Made by a program: the position numbers and the translations under genes
The notes under the pieces: generated by a model
What the model was told of the DNA's origin: nothing
The model's input: only the letters and a program-made list of their open reading frames with translations
Databases searched by the model: none
NCBI RefSeq assembly: GCF_029968095.1
Contig: NZ_JASCIR010000014.1
Span: forward strand, 62,001-126,000
Direction of reading: 5' to 3'
DNA from: Streptomyces solicavernae
GTDB lineage: Bacteria; Actinomycetota; Actinomycetes; Streptomycetales; Streptomycetaceae
Length of the DNA: 64,000 nt
In this document: one piece after another, positions 31,459-40,109 of the stretch
Layout of the letters: each line of letters begins with the position of its first letter
How positions within the stretch are numbered: the first letter of the stretch is position 1

Positions 31459-32565
31459 ATGTGGCCAGGACAGCAGCCGCCCGGGGGCGAGCAGAACCCG
31501 CAGGACCCTGATCAGCAGCAGTACCAGCAGCCGGGGTACCCGCAGCCGGGACAACAGCAGCCCAATCCGTACGCACAGCCGGGCCATCAGCAGCAGGCCA
31601 CACCGCCTCCGGGTGCTCCGCAGCAGCCGGGCACCCCGCCGCCCGGCCCCTACCCGCAGCAGGGCGGATACCAGCAACAGGGCGGCTACCAGCAGCAGGG
31701 CGCCCCGCACTGGAACGCCCCGACCGCCCCGCTCGGTGCGCCCGAGCCGTCCGGCGGTGGCCGGAACAAGACGACGGTCACGGCGATCGTCGCGGCGACC
31801 GCGGTCGTGATCGCCGCCGGCGTCACCGGCTTCCTGGTCCTCGGCGGCGAGGACACGAAGGACGAGTCCAAGGGCAGCGGGAAGAAGCCCGCCTCCTCCG
31901 CCCCCGCCACGCCCAGCGAGGACTCCTCGCCGACCGAGGAGGGCCGTGGCAACGGGCCGGCGGTCGAGCCGGTCATCGACGGCTGGCAGGTCGTGGTCAA
32001 CCCCAAGCGCGGCACCGCCTTCGACGTGCCGCCGGGCTGGGTCGTCAAGGAGCCGGACAGCACGCTGAGCTACCTCGACGAGAAGACCCAGAAGCCGGTC
32101 ACGACGATGACGGGCATCACGGAGTACAAGCCCGACTGGTGCCAGTACGACGAGGACAAGGACGGCCGGAAGGACAGCTGGAAGCTGGCCGCCGCCGGCA
32201 CCAAGGGCGCCAACGGCGCGAAGAACACCGGCGAGGCCGCGCAGAACACGGTCGGCTGGTGGGTGTACGGCCCGTACACGCAGCCCAGCCAGAAGATCAT
32301 CGGCCTGTCCAAGCCGTCCAAGTACAAGTCGAAGCTCACGGGCCTCGAAGGCAGCGTCGCGTACGCCGAGTCGCAGGGCGTGCCGAAGTCCAAGAACCCG
32401 TGTGCCACCGAGGGCAAGGCCCTGTCGTTCGCGTTCAAGAACAAGGCCAACGACTTCGTGGTGTGGTCGATCTTCGGTCCGAAGGACGTGAAGGACGAGG
32501 TCAGCGAGGCCACGATCAAGAAGATCCTCAGCTCGGTGCGGCTCTACGGCATGCCGCGGGCCTGA
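31459..32565 (+). CDS. single-pass membrane protein with Pro/Gln-rich N-terminus
   Basis: A 368-residue protein of unknown function. Residues 1-100 are Pro/Gln/Gly-rich with short PQQGGYQQQ repeats and would be cytoplasmic; TVTAIVAATAVVIAAGVTGFLVLGG (about 106-130) is a membrane helix; a Ser/Thr/Glu linker and a folded outer domain (about 175-368) with paired cysteines follow. This layout is frequent in streptomycetes for sensors or substrates of serine/threonine kinases. TATCGT at 31445-31450 lies 8 nt before ATG 31459 and no ribosome site is visible, so the mRNA may be leaderless. 31263-31444 is plain intergenic sequence. Confidence 0.8.
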   Translation: MWPGQQPPGGEQNPQDPDQQQYQQPGYPQPGQQQPNPYAQPGHQQQATPPPGAPQQPGTPPPGPYPQQGGYQQQGGYQQQGAPHWNAPTAPLGAPEPSGGGRNKTTVTAIVAATAVVIAAGVTGFLVLGGEDTKDESKGSGKKPASSAPATPSEDSSPTEEGRGNGPAVEPVIDGWQVVVNPKRGTAFDVPPGWVVKEPDSTLSYLDEKTQKPVTTMTGITEYKPDWCQYDEDKDGRKDSWKLAAAGTKGANGAKNTGEAAQNTVGWWVYGPYTQPSQKIIGLSKPSKYKSKLTGLEGSVAYAESQGVPKSKNPCATEGKALSFAFKNKANDFVVWSIFGPKDVKDEVSEATIKKILSSVRLYGMPRA

Positions 32566-32632
32566 CCGGCCCGGGGCTCCCGGCAGACGCAGCGGTTTGG
32601 CAGGTCACGGGCGGTACGGCGATAGTTCACCG

Positions 32633-33943
32633 GTGGACAGAGCCGTACCGCCCCGCCTGCGCCGCCCCGCCTGGGCCGGCCGCAACTACACCCTGCTGAC
32701 CGCGGCCGCGGTCGTCACCAACCTGGGCAGCCACGGCGCCCTGATCGCCGCGGCCTTCGCGGTCCTCGACGCCGGGGGCGACGGCGGCGACGTGGGGCTC
32801 GTCGCGATGGCCCGTACGATCCCGCTGGTCGTCTTCCTGCTCGTCGGCGGCGCGGTCGCCGACCGGCTGCCGCGGCACCGCGTGATGGTCGCCGCCAACG
32901 CCCTCAACTGCCTTTCCCAGGCGGCGTTCGCGGTCCTGGTCCTGCTCGGCGAGCCGCAGCTGTGGCAGATGATGCTGCTCACCGCGCTCGGCGGCACTGG
33001 TCAGGCGTTCTTCAGCCCGGCCGCCGAGGGCATGCTGCTGTCCAGCGTCACCGGGGACCAGGCGAGCCGGGCCTTCGCGCTGTTCCGGATGGCGATGCAC
33101 GGTGCCGCGATCGGCGGTGCGGCGCTCGGCGGCGCCCTGATCGCGGCGATCGGTCCCGGCTGGGTGTTGGCCGTGGACGCGGTCGCGTTCGCGCTCGCCG
33201 GTGGGCTGCGCGCGTTCCTGCGGGTCACCGAGGTGCCCGAGCGCGCTCCCGGCGGCGGGATGCTCGCCGATCTGCGGGACGGCTGGCGTGAGGTGATCGG
33301 CCGGCCCTGGCTGTGGACGATCGTCGTCCAGTTCTCCGTGGTCGTCGCCGTCATCGGGGCGGCGGAGGCGGTCTACGGTCCGCTGGTCGCCCGGGACTCG
33401 CTCGGGGGCGCGGCGCCCTGGGGGCTCGCCCTGAGCGCCTTCGGCGTGGGCACGGTCGCGGGTGCGTTCCTGATGATGCGGTGGAAGCCGCGGCGGCTGC
33501 TGCTCGCCGGTTCGCTGTGCGTGTTCCCGCTGGCACTGCCGTCGGCGGCGCTCGCGGTGCCGGTGCAGCTCCCTTTGCTCGCCGCAGTGATGTTCGTCAG
33601 CGGCGTCGCCATCGAGGTGTTCGGCGTCTCCTGGATGACGGCCCTGCACCAGGAGATCCCGGAGGACAAGTTCTCCCGGGTCTCCGCGTACGACTGGTTC
33701 GGCTCCGTCTCCCTCGTCCCTCTCGCCACCGCCCTCGCGGGCCCGGCCGAGACGGCCTTCGGCCGGGACACCGCGCTGTGGGGCTGCGCGACACTTGTCG
33801 TCCTGATGACGGCGGCGGTGCTGTGCGTTCCGGACGTACGCCGTCTCACGCGCCGCACCGAGGAGAAGGTGGCGGGCTCCTCCGGTCCGCCCGGGACGAA
33901 CGGCTCAGCCGACGCTGAAGGTGCCGCCGGGCGGCTCGGGTGA
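32633..33943 (+). CDS. MFS transporter, EntS/DHA3-like
   Basis: A 436-residue transporter with about twelve hydrophobic helices. The motif-A-like loop GGAVADRLPRHRVMV (about 71-85) and the AFFSPAAEGML segment (about 124-134) are typical of DHA3-type exporters of macrolides or siderophores. GTG 32633 is chosen because the residues before it are not conserved; the -10-like GATAGT just upstream suggests a short or absent leader. The last 39 bp overlap the end of the opposing gene. The exported compound is unknown. Confidence 0.85.
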   Translation: MDRAVPPRLRRPAWAGRNYTLLTAAAVVTNLGSHGALIAAAFAVLDAGGDGGDVGLVAMARTIPLVVFLLVGGAVADRLPRHRVMVAANALNCLSQAAFAVLVLLGEPQLWQMMLLTALGGTGQAFFSPAAEGMLLSSVTGDQASRAFALFRMAMHGAAIGGAALGGALIAAIGPGWVLAVDAVAFALAGGLRAFLRVTEVPERAPGGGMLADLRDGWREVIGRPWLWTIVVQFSVVVAVIGAAEAVYGPLVARDSLGGAAPWGLALSAFGVGTVAGAFLMMRWKPRRLLLAGSLCVFPLALPSAALAVPVQLPLLAAVMFVSGVAIEVFGVSWMTALHQEIPEDKFSRVSAYDWFGSVSLVPLATALAGPAETAFGRDTALWGCATLVVLMTAAVLCVPDVRRLTRRTEEKVAGSSGPPGTNGSADAEGAAGRLG

Positions 33944-34771
33944 GGCCACGGCGTCCCGCTCGCCGACGGGACGCGCGTCCCCGACGAACCGCCGCAGCTC
34001 CGCGCCGCCGGTGACGCGCGCCGGGAACACGTCACCGGCGGTACGCCTCGCGAGGGCGGCGGTGTCGAGTTCGCGGTGTGCGGCGACGAGGACCGCGTTG
34101 CCGAAGCGCCGCCCGCGCAGCACGGCGGGTTCGGCGACAAGCAGCAGCTCCTCGAACACCGCCCGGAACGTGGCGAGTTGGGAGCGCAGGAAGGTGAACG
34201 GGGCGCTGTCGGGAAGGTTGGCGAGGTAGATCCCGTCGGGCCGAAGGACGCGCTCGGCCTGGCGCGCGTAGTCGAGGGTGCTCAGGTGCGCGGGCACCCT
34301 GGAGCCGCCGAAGACGTCCCCGACGACGACGTCCGCACTGTCGTCCGGCGCCGCCTCCAGCCAGGCGCGGGCGTCGGCGCGGTGCGTACGGATCCCGGAG
34401 CCGTCGGCCACCGGCAGCACTTCGGCGATCAGCCGGGCCAGACCCTGGTCGGCCTCGACGACGTCCTGCGCAGACCCGGGCCGCGTCGCGGCGAGGTAGC
34501 GCGGCAGCGTGAGGGCACCCCCACCGAGGTGCACGACATCGAGGGGCCGCCCCTCGTCCGCGGCGAGATCGAGTACGTGCGCGAGCCTGCGGGCGTACTC
34601 GAACTCCAGGTAGGTGGGCTCGTCCAGATCCACGTACGACTGCGGCGCGCCGTCGACGGTCAGCAGCCAGGCCCGAGGGCGGTCGACGTCCGGCAGCAGC
34701 TTGGCGGTGCCGTGGTCCACGGGGCGGGTGACGGGGATCGGCTCGTCCGCCGGGGGTATCGATTCGTCCAC
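33905..34771 (-). CDS. spermidine synthase-like methyltransferase-fold protein
   Basis: A 288-residue protein of the spermidine synthase superfamily. VVHLGGGALTLPRYL (about 79-93) is the nucleotide-binding loop, VVEADQGLARL the acidic strand end and VVVGDVFGGSRVP (about 147-159) the region where spermidine synthases have their aspartate gate. It lacks the full polyamine-binding set, as do most actinobacterial members, which are often annotated only as fused MFS/spermidine synthases. ATG 34771 is the start. It converges with the MFS gene and overlaps it by 39 bp. Confidence 0.85.
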   Translation of the reverse strand: MDESIPPADEPIPVTRPVDHGTAKLLPDVDRPRAWLLTVDGAPQSYVDLDEPTYLEFEYARRLAHVLDLAADEGRPLDVVHLGGGALTLPRYLAATRPGSAQDVVEADQGLARLIAEVLPVADGSGIRTHRADARAWLEAAPDDSADVVVGDVFGGSRVPAHLSTLDYARQAERVLRPDGIYLANLPDSAPFTFLRSQLATFRAVFEELLLVAEPAVLRGRRFGNAVLVAAHRELDTAALARRTAGDVFPARVTGGAELRRFVGDARPVGERDAVASPEPPGGTFSVG

Positions 34772-34816
34772 GGGGTCATTGTGCCGGGGCGCGGGGGCAG
34801 GCCCCCCGGGAGGGGA

Positions 34817-35659
34817 TCAACTCACCCACACCCGCCCCACGTCCCCCACACACGAAGCCGCCTGCGCAAGCCCTGCCCGCGCCGCGGGCGCCCGACGGCT
34901 CGGGTCCAGGGTCCGGCGCCCGAACGCACGGCGCGCCTCCGCGTTCGGGGTGATCACGGTCACCCGGGCACCCTCCGCGGCCAAGCGGTCCGCCTGACGC
35001 CGCGGAGAGGGCAACGGACCACCGCCCGCCGGTTGCGGGGCGAGCACGACGACCCGCGTGTACCCCGTGGCCAACTGCACGTTGGCGCAGGAGTGGATCC
35101 CGCCGTCGATCCACTTGCGCCCCTCGATCGTGACGGCAGGCCACACCCCGGGCACCGCACAGCTCGCCGCGACGGCGTCCACGACCGGCACCCCGCTGGC
35201 GGCGTCGAAGGCCCGCAGCTCCCCCGTGGCCGCGTCGACCGCGGTGACGAGCAGGCGCCGCTCGGGCCAGCGGTGGGAGACGAGGCGCCGCGCGATCACC
35301 TCGCGCCGCGACGCCTCGTCCGCCGTGTCGGCGGCCACGGCGAGCGCGCCGAGCTTCCTGCCGTACGCCTCGGGGGTGCGTGAACCGAGCACGGCGCGGG
35401 CGTACTTGAGGATGAGCCCCGCGCCCAGCTGTCCGGGGATCTCCCCGGCGGGATCGGCGAGTTGGCGCTCGTACAGCTCGGGCAGCGTCAGCTTGCCGGA
35501 GGTGAGCTGGGCGCCGACGACGGAGCCCGCGGAGGAGCCGACGACCAGGTCGGCGTCGCTGAGGTCGACGCCTGCCTCGGCGAGGCCGTGGAGCACGCCG
35601 ATCTCCCAGCCGACGCCGCTGAGTCCACCCGCTCCGAGAACCAGTGCCGTCTCCGTCAT
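34817..35659 (-). CDS. patatin-like phospholipase
   Basis: A 280-residue patatin-family lipid hydrolase. LVLGAGGLSGVGWEIGVL (6-23) is the oxyanion-hole glycine run, VVGSSAGSVVGA (about 39-50) contains the nucleophile in GSSAG, and WIDGGIHS (about 183-190) holds the catalytic aspartate of the Ser-Asp dyad. No signal peptide. ATG 35659 is preceded by a GGACGG-type ribosome site. It follows the spermidine-synthase-like gene in the opposite order (upstream, same strand, 45-bp gap), so the two may be co-transcribed. Confidence 0.9.
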   Translation of the reverse strand: MTETALVLGAGGLSGVGWEIGVLHGLAEAGVDLSDADLVVGSSAGSVVGAQLTSGKLTLPELYERQLADPAGEIPGQLGAGLILKYARAVLGSRTPEAYGRKLGALAVAADTADEASRREVIARRLVSHRWPERRLLVTAVDAATGELRAFDAASGVPVVDAVAASCAVPGVWPAVTIEGRKWIDGGIHSCANVQLATGYTRVVVLAPQPAGGGPLPSPRRQADRLAAEGARVTVITPNAEARRAFGRRTLDPSRRAPAARAGLAQAASCVGDVGRVWVS

Positions 35660-35749
35660 GACCGCCGTCCCTCCGCCGTCCCGCCGTGCCGGTGCACGGC
35701 TCGCAGGGCAGCAGTCTGGCGCACGGCGCCGCGCCCGGTCCCGGCGGGC

Positions 35750-36586
35750 TCAGGCTCCGACGTTCCTGAGCGCCTCCCGCGCCGACAGCGGCGCGAGCCG
35801 GTCGCTGTGGTCGGCGACGAAGGCGCGGACGGCGCCCGGGTCCGTCTTCGCGTACTCCCGCAGGCACCAGCCGACCGCCTTGCGGATGAAGAAGTCGGGG
35901 TGGCCGGACTGGCGCAGGCAGTAGGCGAAGAGGCGTTCGGTGTCGGTGGCGTCCTTGAAGCGCAGCTGGTGCAGGAGTGCCGTACGGGCCACCCACCGGT
36001 CGTCGTCCTCGATCCAGCGGTCCATGTCCCGCCGCAGACCGGCATCCGCGGCGACCAGCCCGCCGACGACGTGCGCGGCGAGCAGGTCCACGGTGTCCCA
36101 CCAGGAGGCGCCGGTGACCAGGTGCCGGGCGACGGGCAGGAACGCGGACGAGCAGGCGCGCACGTACCGCCGCAGGTAGTCCACGGCGAAGTAGTGGTAC
36201 TCCCGCTCCGGCAGCCGCCAGCAGCGCAGCGCCACCGCCGCGCAGTCCGCCTCGTCCGGCCGCGGCAGCCCGGCGAGCACGGCACGGGACAGCGCCCGCC
36301 GCTCGGTCGACATCACCCCGAGGAACGGCGCGACGCCCTTCATGTACGCGGCCATCTCCCGGGCCCGCTCCGCGTCCGCGGCCCGGGGGTAGGTGACGAC
36401 GAGGCGCGCCAGGATCTCGTCGGCGAGCTCGCTGGCCGGGAGGGGCGGCGGGACCGGCGCGAGCGTGGGCGGAGGCATGGGCGCGGGCGCGGGCGTGGGC
36501 GCCTGCTCGGGCGCGGGCGTGGGCGCGGGCACGGGGTCCGGCGGAACGGGGTCCGGCGGAACGGGCGCGGACGGAGAGGCGCACAT
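35750..36586 (-). CDS. DNA alkylation repair protein, AlkD-like HEAT-repeat fold
   Basis: A 278-residue protein whose residues 50-278 form AlkC/AlkD-type helical repeats. SWWDTVDLLA (about 148-157) and WVARTALLHQ (about 187-196) contain the Trp, Asp and Arg used by AlkD to excise alkylated purines. The first 45 residues are a Pro/Ala repeat encoded by a GC-rich DNA repeat. ATG 36586 is preferred over ATG 36613 because TATCGT, a -10-like box, ends 7 nt before it and lies inside the longer version. It is divergent from the membrane protein at 36636. Confidence 0.85.
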   Translation of the reverse strand: MCASPSAPVPPDPVPPDPVPAPTPAPEQAPTPAPAPMPPPTLAPVPPPLPASELADEILARLVVTYPRAADAERAREMAAYMKGVAPFLGVMSTERRALSRAVLAGLPRPDEADCAAVALRCWRLPEREYHYFAVDYLRRYVRACSSAFLPVARHLVTGASWWDTVDLLAAHVVGGLVAADAGLRRDMDRWIEDDDRWVARTALLHQLRFKDATDTERLFAYCLRQSGHPDFFIRKAVGWCLREYAKTDPGAVRAFVADHSDRLAPLSAREALRNVGA

Positions 36587-36635
36587 GAGACGCACGATAC
36601 GGCGATCACACATATCGGTCGGTTACTCTCCCCGG
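36587..36635. promoter_or_regulatory. compact divergent leaderless promoters
   Basis: In 49 bp, leftward TATCGT (36599-36594) lies 7 nt before the alkylation-repair ATG and rightward TACTCT (36624-36629) lies 6 nt before the membrane-protein ATG at 36636. Neither gene has a ribosome site. Confidence 0.55.
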
Positions 36636-37421
36636 ATGTTCGAACCCGCGCCCACGCCCGTGGCCGCCGCCCCGCAGGGCCTCGCCGTGCGCCTCGGCCG
36701 CGTGCTGCTGGCCCCCTGGTCCCGGCTCGCCCTGCTCGTCGTCCTGCTGGCGGCGGCCGGCACGAGCGTGCTGGTCCTGGAGCCGCAGCGGCTGCTCGCC
36801 GACGGCTGGCCGGTCCAGCTGAACGGCGCGGCGGCGGTCGTCGTCTTCGCCGTCGCGTACGGCCTGTGCACGGCGGCGTTCGTGCCGCGCCCGCTGCTCA
36901 ACCTCGCGGCGGGCGCGCTGTTCGGTACACAGCTCGGGCTCGTCGGGGCGCTCGGCGGCACCGTCATCGGCGCGGGCATCGCCTTCGGCCTGGGCCGGGC
37001 GCTCGGGCAGGACGCGCTGCGACCGCTGCTGCGGGGCCGTGTCCTGCACACGGTGGACGGCCAGCTCAGCCGGCACGGCTTCCGCTCGGTCCTGGCGGCG
37101 CGGCTCTTCCCCGGGGTGCCGTTCTGGGTGTCCAACTACTGCTCGTCGGTCTCCCGCACCGGCTGGCTCCCGTTCCTCCTGGCCACCGGGCTGGGCTCGA
37201 TCCCGAACACGGCGGCGTACGTGGTGGCGGGCAGCCGCGCGAGCACGCCGACGTCGCCCACGTTCCTGATCGCGATGGGCTTCATCGCCCTGACCGGGCT
37301 CGCCGCGGCGATCGTCGCCTGGTGCAAGCGGCACAAGCTGCGCGGCGACGACGGCACCGGCGGCCAGCCCGAGGCCGGCAACCGGCCCGAGGCCGACGAC
37401 CGGCCCGGCACCCGGGTCTGA
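36636..37421 (+). CDS. DedA/TVP38-family (VTT domain) membrane protein
   Basis: A 261-residue membrane protein with about six hydrophobic helices. The SNARE-associated/VTT core is visible as FVPRPLLNLAAGALFGTQLG (about 86-105), GFGLGRALGQD-like stretch (about 117-127) and RLFPGVPFWVSNYCS (about 153-167), which is the re-entrant loop motif. Family members affect membrane lipid scrambling and envelope homeostasis. A Gly/Asp/Pro-rich cytoplasmic tail ends in an 18-bp tandem duplication that includes the stop codon. Confidence 0.88.
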   Translation: MFEPAPTPVAAAPQGLAVRLGRVLLAPWSRLALLVVLLAAAGTSVLVLEPQRLLADGWPVQLNGAAAVVVFAVAYGLCTAAFVPRPLLNLAAGALFGTQLGLVGALGGTVIGAGIAFGLGRALGQDALRPLLRGRVLHTVDGQLSRHGFRSVLAARLFPGVPFWVSNYCSSVSRTGWLPFLLATGLGSIPNTAAYVVAGSRASTPTSPTFLIAMGFIALTGLAAAIVAWCKRHKLRGDDGTGGQPEAGNRPEADDRPGTRV

Positions 37422-37448
37422 GGCGGCGGCCGGGTCTGAGGCGGCGGC
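37413..37448. repeat. 18-bp tandem duplication spanning a stop codon
   Basis: Two exact copies of an 18-bp unit (37413-37430 and 37431-37448), each with TGA; the first holds the stop of the DedA/TVP38 gene. The rest of 37449-37619 shows no gene and presumably carries the uppP promoter. Confidence 0.9.
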
Positions 37449-37619
37449 CGGCCCCCGTACGAAGATCGGCAATCCCTCCACAGCCCCTCAATCGCGGCTT
37501 AATCGAGTGCCGCTACGCTTCCCCCTGAGCGACACGTCGACCGTCCATCCACTCAGGGGTCCTGACCTGCCAGCCCGCTGGTCAGTCCATGATCAGTACG
37601 CGAATGGCCTAGCACCCAC

Positions 37620-38492
37620 ATGTCTTGGTTCGAATCCTTCATCCTCGGACTCGTACAGGGGCTCACCGAGTTCCTCCCGATCTCATCGAGCGCCCACCTG
37701 CGGCTCACGGCGGCCTTCGCGGGCTGGCACGATCCGGGCGCCGCGTTCACCGCCATCACGCAGATCGGCACGGAGACCGCGGTCCTCATCTACTTCCGCA
37801 AGGACATCGCGCGGATCCTCTCGGCCTGGTTCCGCTCGCTCACGAACAAGGAGATGCGCAGCGACCACGACGCCAAGATGGGCTGGCTGGTGATCGTCGG
37901 CTCGATCCCGATCGGCGTCCTCGGCCTCACCCTCAAGGAACAGATCGAGGGCCCGTTCCGCGATCTGCGGCTGATCGCGACCATGCTGATCGTCGTCGGC
38001 ATCGTCATCGGCATCGCCGACCGCGTCGCCGCGCGCGACGAAGCGGGCGGCCGCCACCGCGCCACCCGCGAGCGCAAGACCCTCAGGGAACTCGGCGTAC
38101 GCGACGGCCTGATCTTCGGCGTCTGCCAGGCCATGGCCCTGATCCCCGGCGTCTCCCGCTCCGGCGCGACCATCAGCGGCGGCCTGTTCATGGGCTACAC
38201 CCGCGAGGCCGCGGCCCGCTACTCCTTCCTGCTCGCCATCCCGGCGGTGCTCGCCTCGGGCGCGTACGAGCTGAAGGACGCGGGCGAGGGCCATGTGTCC
38301 TGGGGGCCGACGATCTTCGCGACGGTCATCGCGTTCATCGTGGGCTACGCGGTCATCGCCTGGTTCATGAAGTTCATCACGACCAAGTCCTTCATGCCTT
38401 TCGTCTACTACCGCGTCGTCCTCGGCATCGTCCTCTTCGTCCTGGTCGGCATGGGCGTACTGAGCCCGCAGGCGGGAGAGTCGGCGGGCTGA
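37620..38492 (+). CDS. uppP: undecaprenyl-diphosphatase (bacitracin resistance type)
   Basis: A 290-residue polytopic membrane enzyme that dephosphorylates undecaprenyl diphosphate so the carrier lipid can be reused for peptidoglycan and teichoic acid synthesis. The two catalytic blocks are complete: QGLTEFLPISSSAHL (13-27) with the acidic motif and PGVSRSGATISGG (176-188) with the arginine. Eight helices are predicted by eye. ATG 37620 is clear. It is transcribed alone. Confidence 0.96.
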   Translation: MSWFESFILGLVQGLTEFLPISSSAHLRLTAAFAGWHDPGAAFTAITQIGTETAVLIYFRKDIARILSAWFRSLTNKEMRSDHDAKMGWLVIVGSIPIGVLGLTLKEQIEGPFRDLRLIATMLIVVGIVIGIADRVAARDEAGGRHRATRERKTLRELGVRDGLIFGVCQAMALIPGVSRSGATISGGLFMGYTREAAARYSFLLAIPAVLASGAYELKDAGEGHVSWGPTIFATVIAFIVGYAVIAWFMKFITTKSFMPFVYYRVVLGIVLFVLVGMGVLSPQAGESAG

Positions 38493-38517
38493 GCCCCGCA
38501 GGCGTCGGGAGGGGGCG

Positions 38518-38727
38518 TCACTGCTGGGGCGGGTTTTCCTGGTCCTGGCCCTTGCTCTGGTCGGTGCCGCCCATCTGGTCCTTCATCTTCTGCTGGGCGG
38601 TGTCGACCTGGCCGCTGTACTTGCCCTGCGTCTTCTCGTCGACGTAGTCACCGGCCTTGTCGACGCCCTTTCCGGCCTGCTCCTCGTGGCCCTTGAGCAT
38701 CTGCTTGAGCTTGTCCATCACAGACAT
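38518..38727 (-). CDS. small CsbD/MT0933-antitoxin-like protein
   Basis: A 69-residue, highly charged protein. The segment GKGVDKAGDYVDEKTQGKYS (about 19-38) matches the pattern of the MT0933-like antitoxin family as I recall it (DKAGD-VDEKTGGKYSDQ), which is common as a stand-alone gene in actinomycetes; no toxin gene is adjacent, so an antitoxin role is doubtful. The tail is Gln/Asp-rich. ATG 38727 follows AGGAGG with 7-nt spacing. It converges with uppP. Confidence 0.8.
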   Translation of the reverse strand: MSVMDKLKQMLKGHEEQAGKGVDKAGDYVDEKTQGKYSGQVDTAQQKMKDQMGGTDQSKGQDQENPPQQ

Positions 38728-38953
38728 GGCAGCCCTCCTGATTGGCTGATCCGGTCCTTCCAGCATCGCGGACCGCCGCTCGGGCTGCATCCGCTGAGGG
38801 CTCGGGGCGGCAGAGCAGGCGGGAAACCTCGGAAAAAATGCGGCTGCCTGCCGGGGCAGCCCGTCCCGTGCCCCCGCGCCGGGACGTCGACGGCTGGCGG
38901 GCGCTCGCCGTGGTCCTCCGGGCCGGGCAGCGTTCCACCCCACCTGCGGCTGC

Positions 38954-39103
38954 ATGCCGGACGGGCCGGGCTACCGTCCGCGCACCCTGCGCGAGGTACG
39001 GGAACGCCAGAAGGCCGCCGCCCGAACCGGCCGCCCCCTTGCGGAAGTTCTCGCGGACCCCGGCCCCTGGGCCGGCCAACCGCGCGCGCCAACGGAGTCG
39101 TGA
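38954..39103 (+). CDS. possible small protein (49 aa) or gene remnant
   Basis: Within the 478-bp gap 38728-39205 this short frame alone has strongly biased third positions. It encodes 49 residues beginning MPDGPGYRPRTLREVRERQK, then AAARTGRPLAEVL and a Pro/Trp-containing end, with an amphipathic basic helix at 11-25. No ribosome site or recognisable family; it may be the end of a decayed gene. Elsewhere in the gap I see only GC-rich sequence. Confidence 0.3.
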   Translation: MPDGPGYRPRTLREVRERQKAAARTGRPLAEVLADPGPWAGQPRAPTES

Positions 39104-39175
39104 CAGGGCGAGTTTCACGCCGGGTTCGGCGGGTGTGACCGGATCGGCACGGAAGTCCCGCTCGGGGCAGGGCCG

Positions 39176-39198
39176 TTGTCAGACCCAGGCCCTAGACT
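39176..39198 (+). promoter_or_regulatory. leaderless promoter of the second small-protein gene
   Basis: TTGTCA (39176-39181), 11 nt, TAGACT (39193-39198), 7 nt, ATG 39206: the same spacing as before the paralogue at 7766. Confidence 0.5.
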
Positions 39199-39205
39199 CT
39201 TTCAC

Positions 39206-39382
39206 ATGATCGCCACCTCGCCCGATGGTGCCCCGTGGTCCGCCGACCAGTTGAACGAGCGGATACGCGGCCTGATGCTCTGCTCCGGCGGGCGGTTGAG
39301 CGATGAACAGCGCGCCGAGTACCAAGTGCTCGTCGTCGCCTGGGCCACGGCCGTTCGTGAAGAGGTGGTGAAGGTGGCCTGA
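39206..39382 (+). CDS. small conserved protein (58 aa), paralogue of the one at 7766
   Basis: A 58-residue protein whose residues 16-53 align without gaps to the protein at 7766-7945 (shared GRLS, E, Y, LVV, WA, AVR). The N-terminal third differs and is not low complexity. There is no ribosome site and TAGACT ends 7 nt before the ATG, so the mRNA is probably leaderless. A longer in-frame start at 39176 would place the promoter inside the gene and is rejected. Function unknown. Confidence 0.75.
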   Translation: MIATSPDGAPWSADQLNERIRGLMLCSGGRLSDEQRAEYQVLVVAWATAVREEVVKVA

Positions 39383-39452
39383 CCGGACGGAGTCGTCCGC
39401 CGGTCCGCGCACGCCCCTTGGCCTCACGGCTCCGGGCGACAACACTGAATCG

Positions 39453-39971
39453 ATGACGCAGCGCGTGGACCTCGCAACCGTGATGGACCGGCTGGCCATC
39501 GACGCCCTCCTCACCGACTACGCCGTGGCCGTCGACGACGGCGACTGGCTCGCGTACCGCTCCCTCTTCAGCCCCGACGGCCGGGCCGACTACAGCTCCG
39601 CCGGCGGCATCGAAGGCGCCGCCGACGAGGTAGCCGAGTGGTTGGCCGGCACCCTCCGGATCTTCCCGGTGCGCCAGCACCTGATCGTCAACCGCAGACT
39701 CCGCTTCGGCGCACTCGACGGGGACGTCGGCGACACCGCGCAGGTGCAGGCCGACTACACCAACCCGATGTGCACCCGGCCCGACGGCTCCGCCCCCGAC
39801 TTCGAGTGCGGCGGGCGGTACGCGTTCTCGGTGCTGCGCACGCGCAGCGGCTGGCGCGTCACGACGGTCGTCGTGCACGAGAAGTGGCGCCGTACGGCGA
39901 TCGGGCCGCGGACCGCGGAGGACCTGCGGGAGCAGCCCCCCTCCCCGCGCCAGCGGGCCGACGGCTCCTGA
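39453..39971 (+). CDS. SnoaL-like (NTF2-fold) protein
   Basis: A 172-residue member of the SnoaL/NTF2 superfamily. The typical start IDALLTDYAVAVDDGDWLAYRSLF (about 15-38, helix then strand) and the closing RSGWRVTTVVVHEKW (about 131-145) are present, with a His-Leu-Ile-Val strand between. Members include polyketide cyclases, dehydratases and binding proteins; here no pathway genes are adjacent, so the role is open. The C-terminal 25 residues are Pro/Arg-rich. ATG 39453 is the start. Confidence 0.82.
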   Translation: MTQRVDLATVMDRLAIDALLTDYAVAVDDGDWLAYRSLFSPDGRADYSSAGGIEGAADEVAEWLAGTLRIFPVRQHLIVNRRLRFGALDGDVGDTAQVQADYTNPMCTRPDGSAPDFECGGRYAFSVLRTRSGWRVTTVVVHEKWRRTAIGPRTAEDLREQPPSPRQRADGS

Positions 39972-40109
39972 CCCTCGGCCCGCCCCGCGGCCGAGCCGGT
40001 GCGCGCCACGCCCCACGCCCCCTGTCGAAGATCGCGGAGCGGGCGCACACTGGACGTGCGTACGCACCGGGCCGTACGCACGCACGCCCGGCGCCGAGGG
40101 AGGCACGGC

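Noticed and set aside
38518..38727. Antitoxin of a toxin-antitoxin pair
   Set aside because: Family resemblance only; no toxin-sized gene lies next to it on the same strand.
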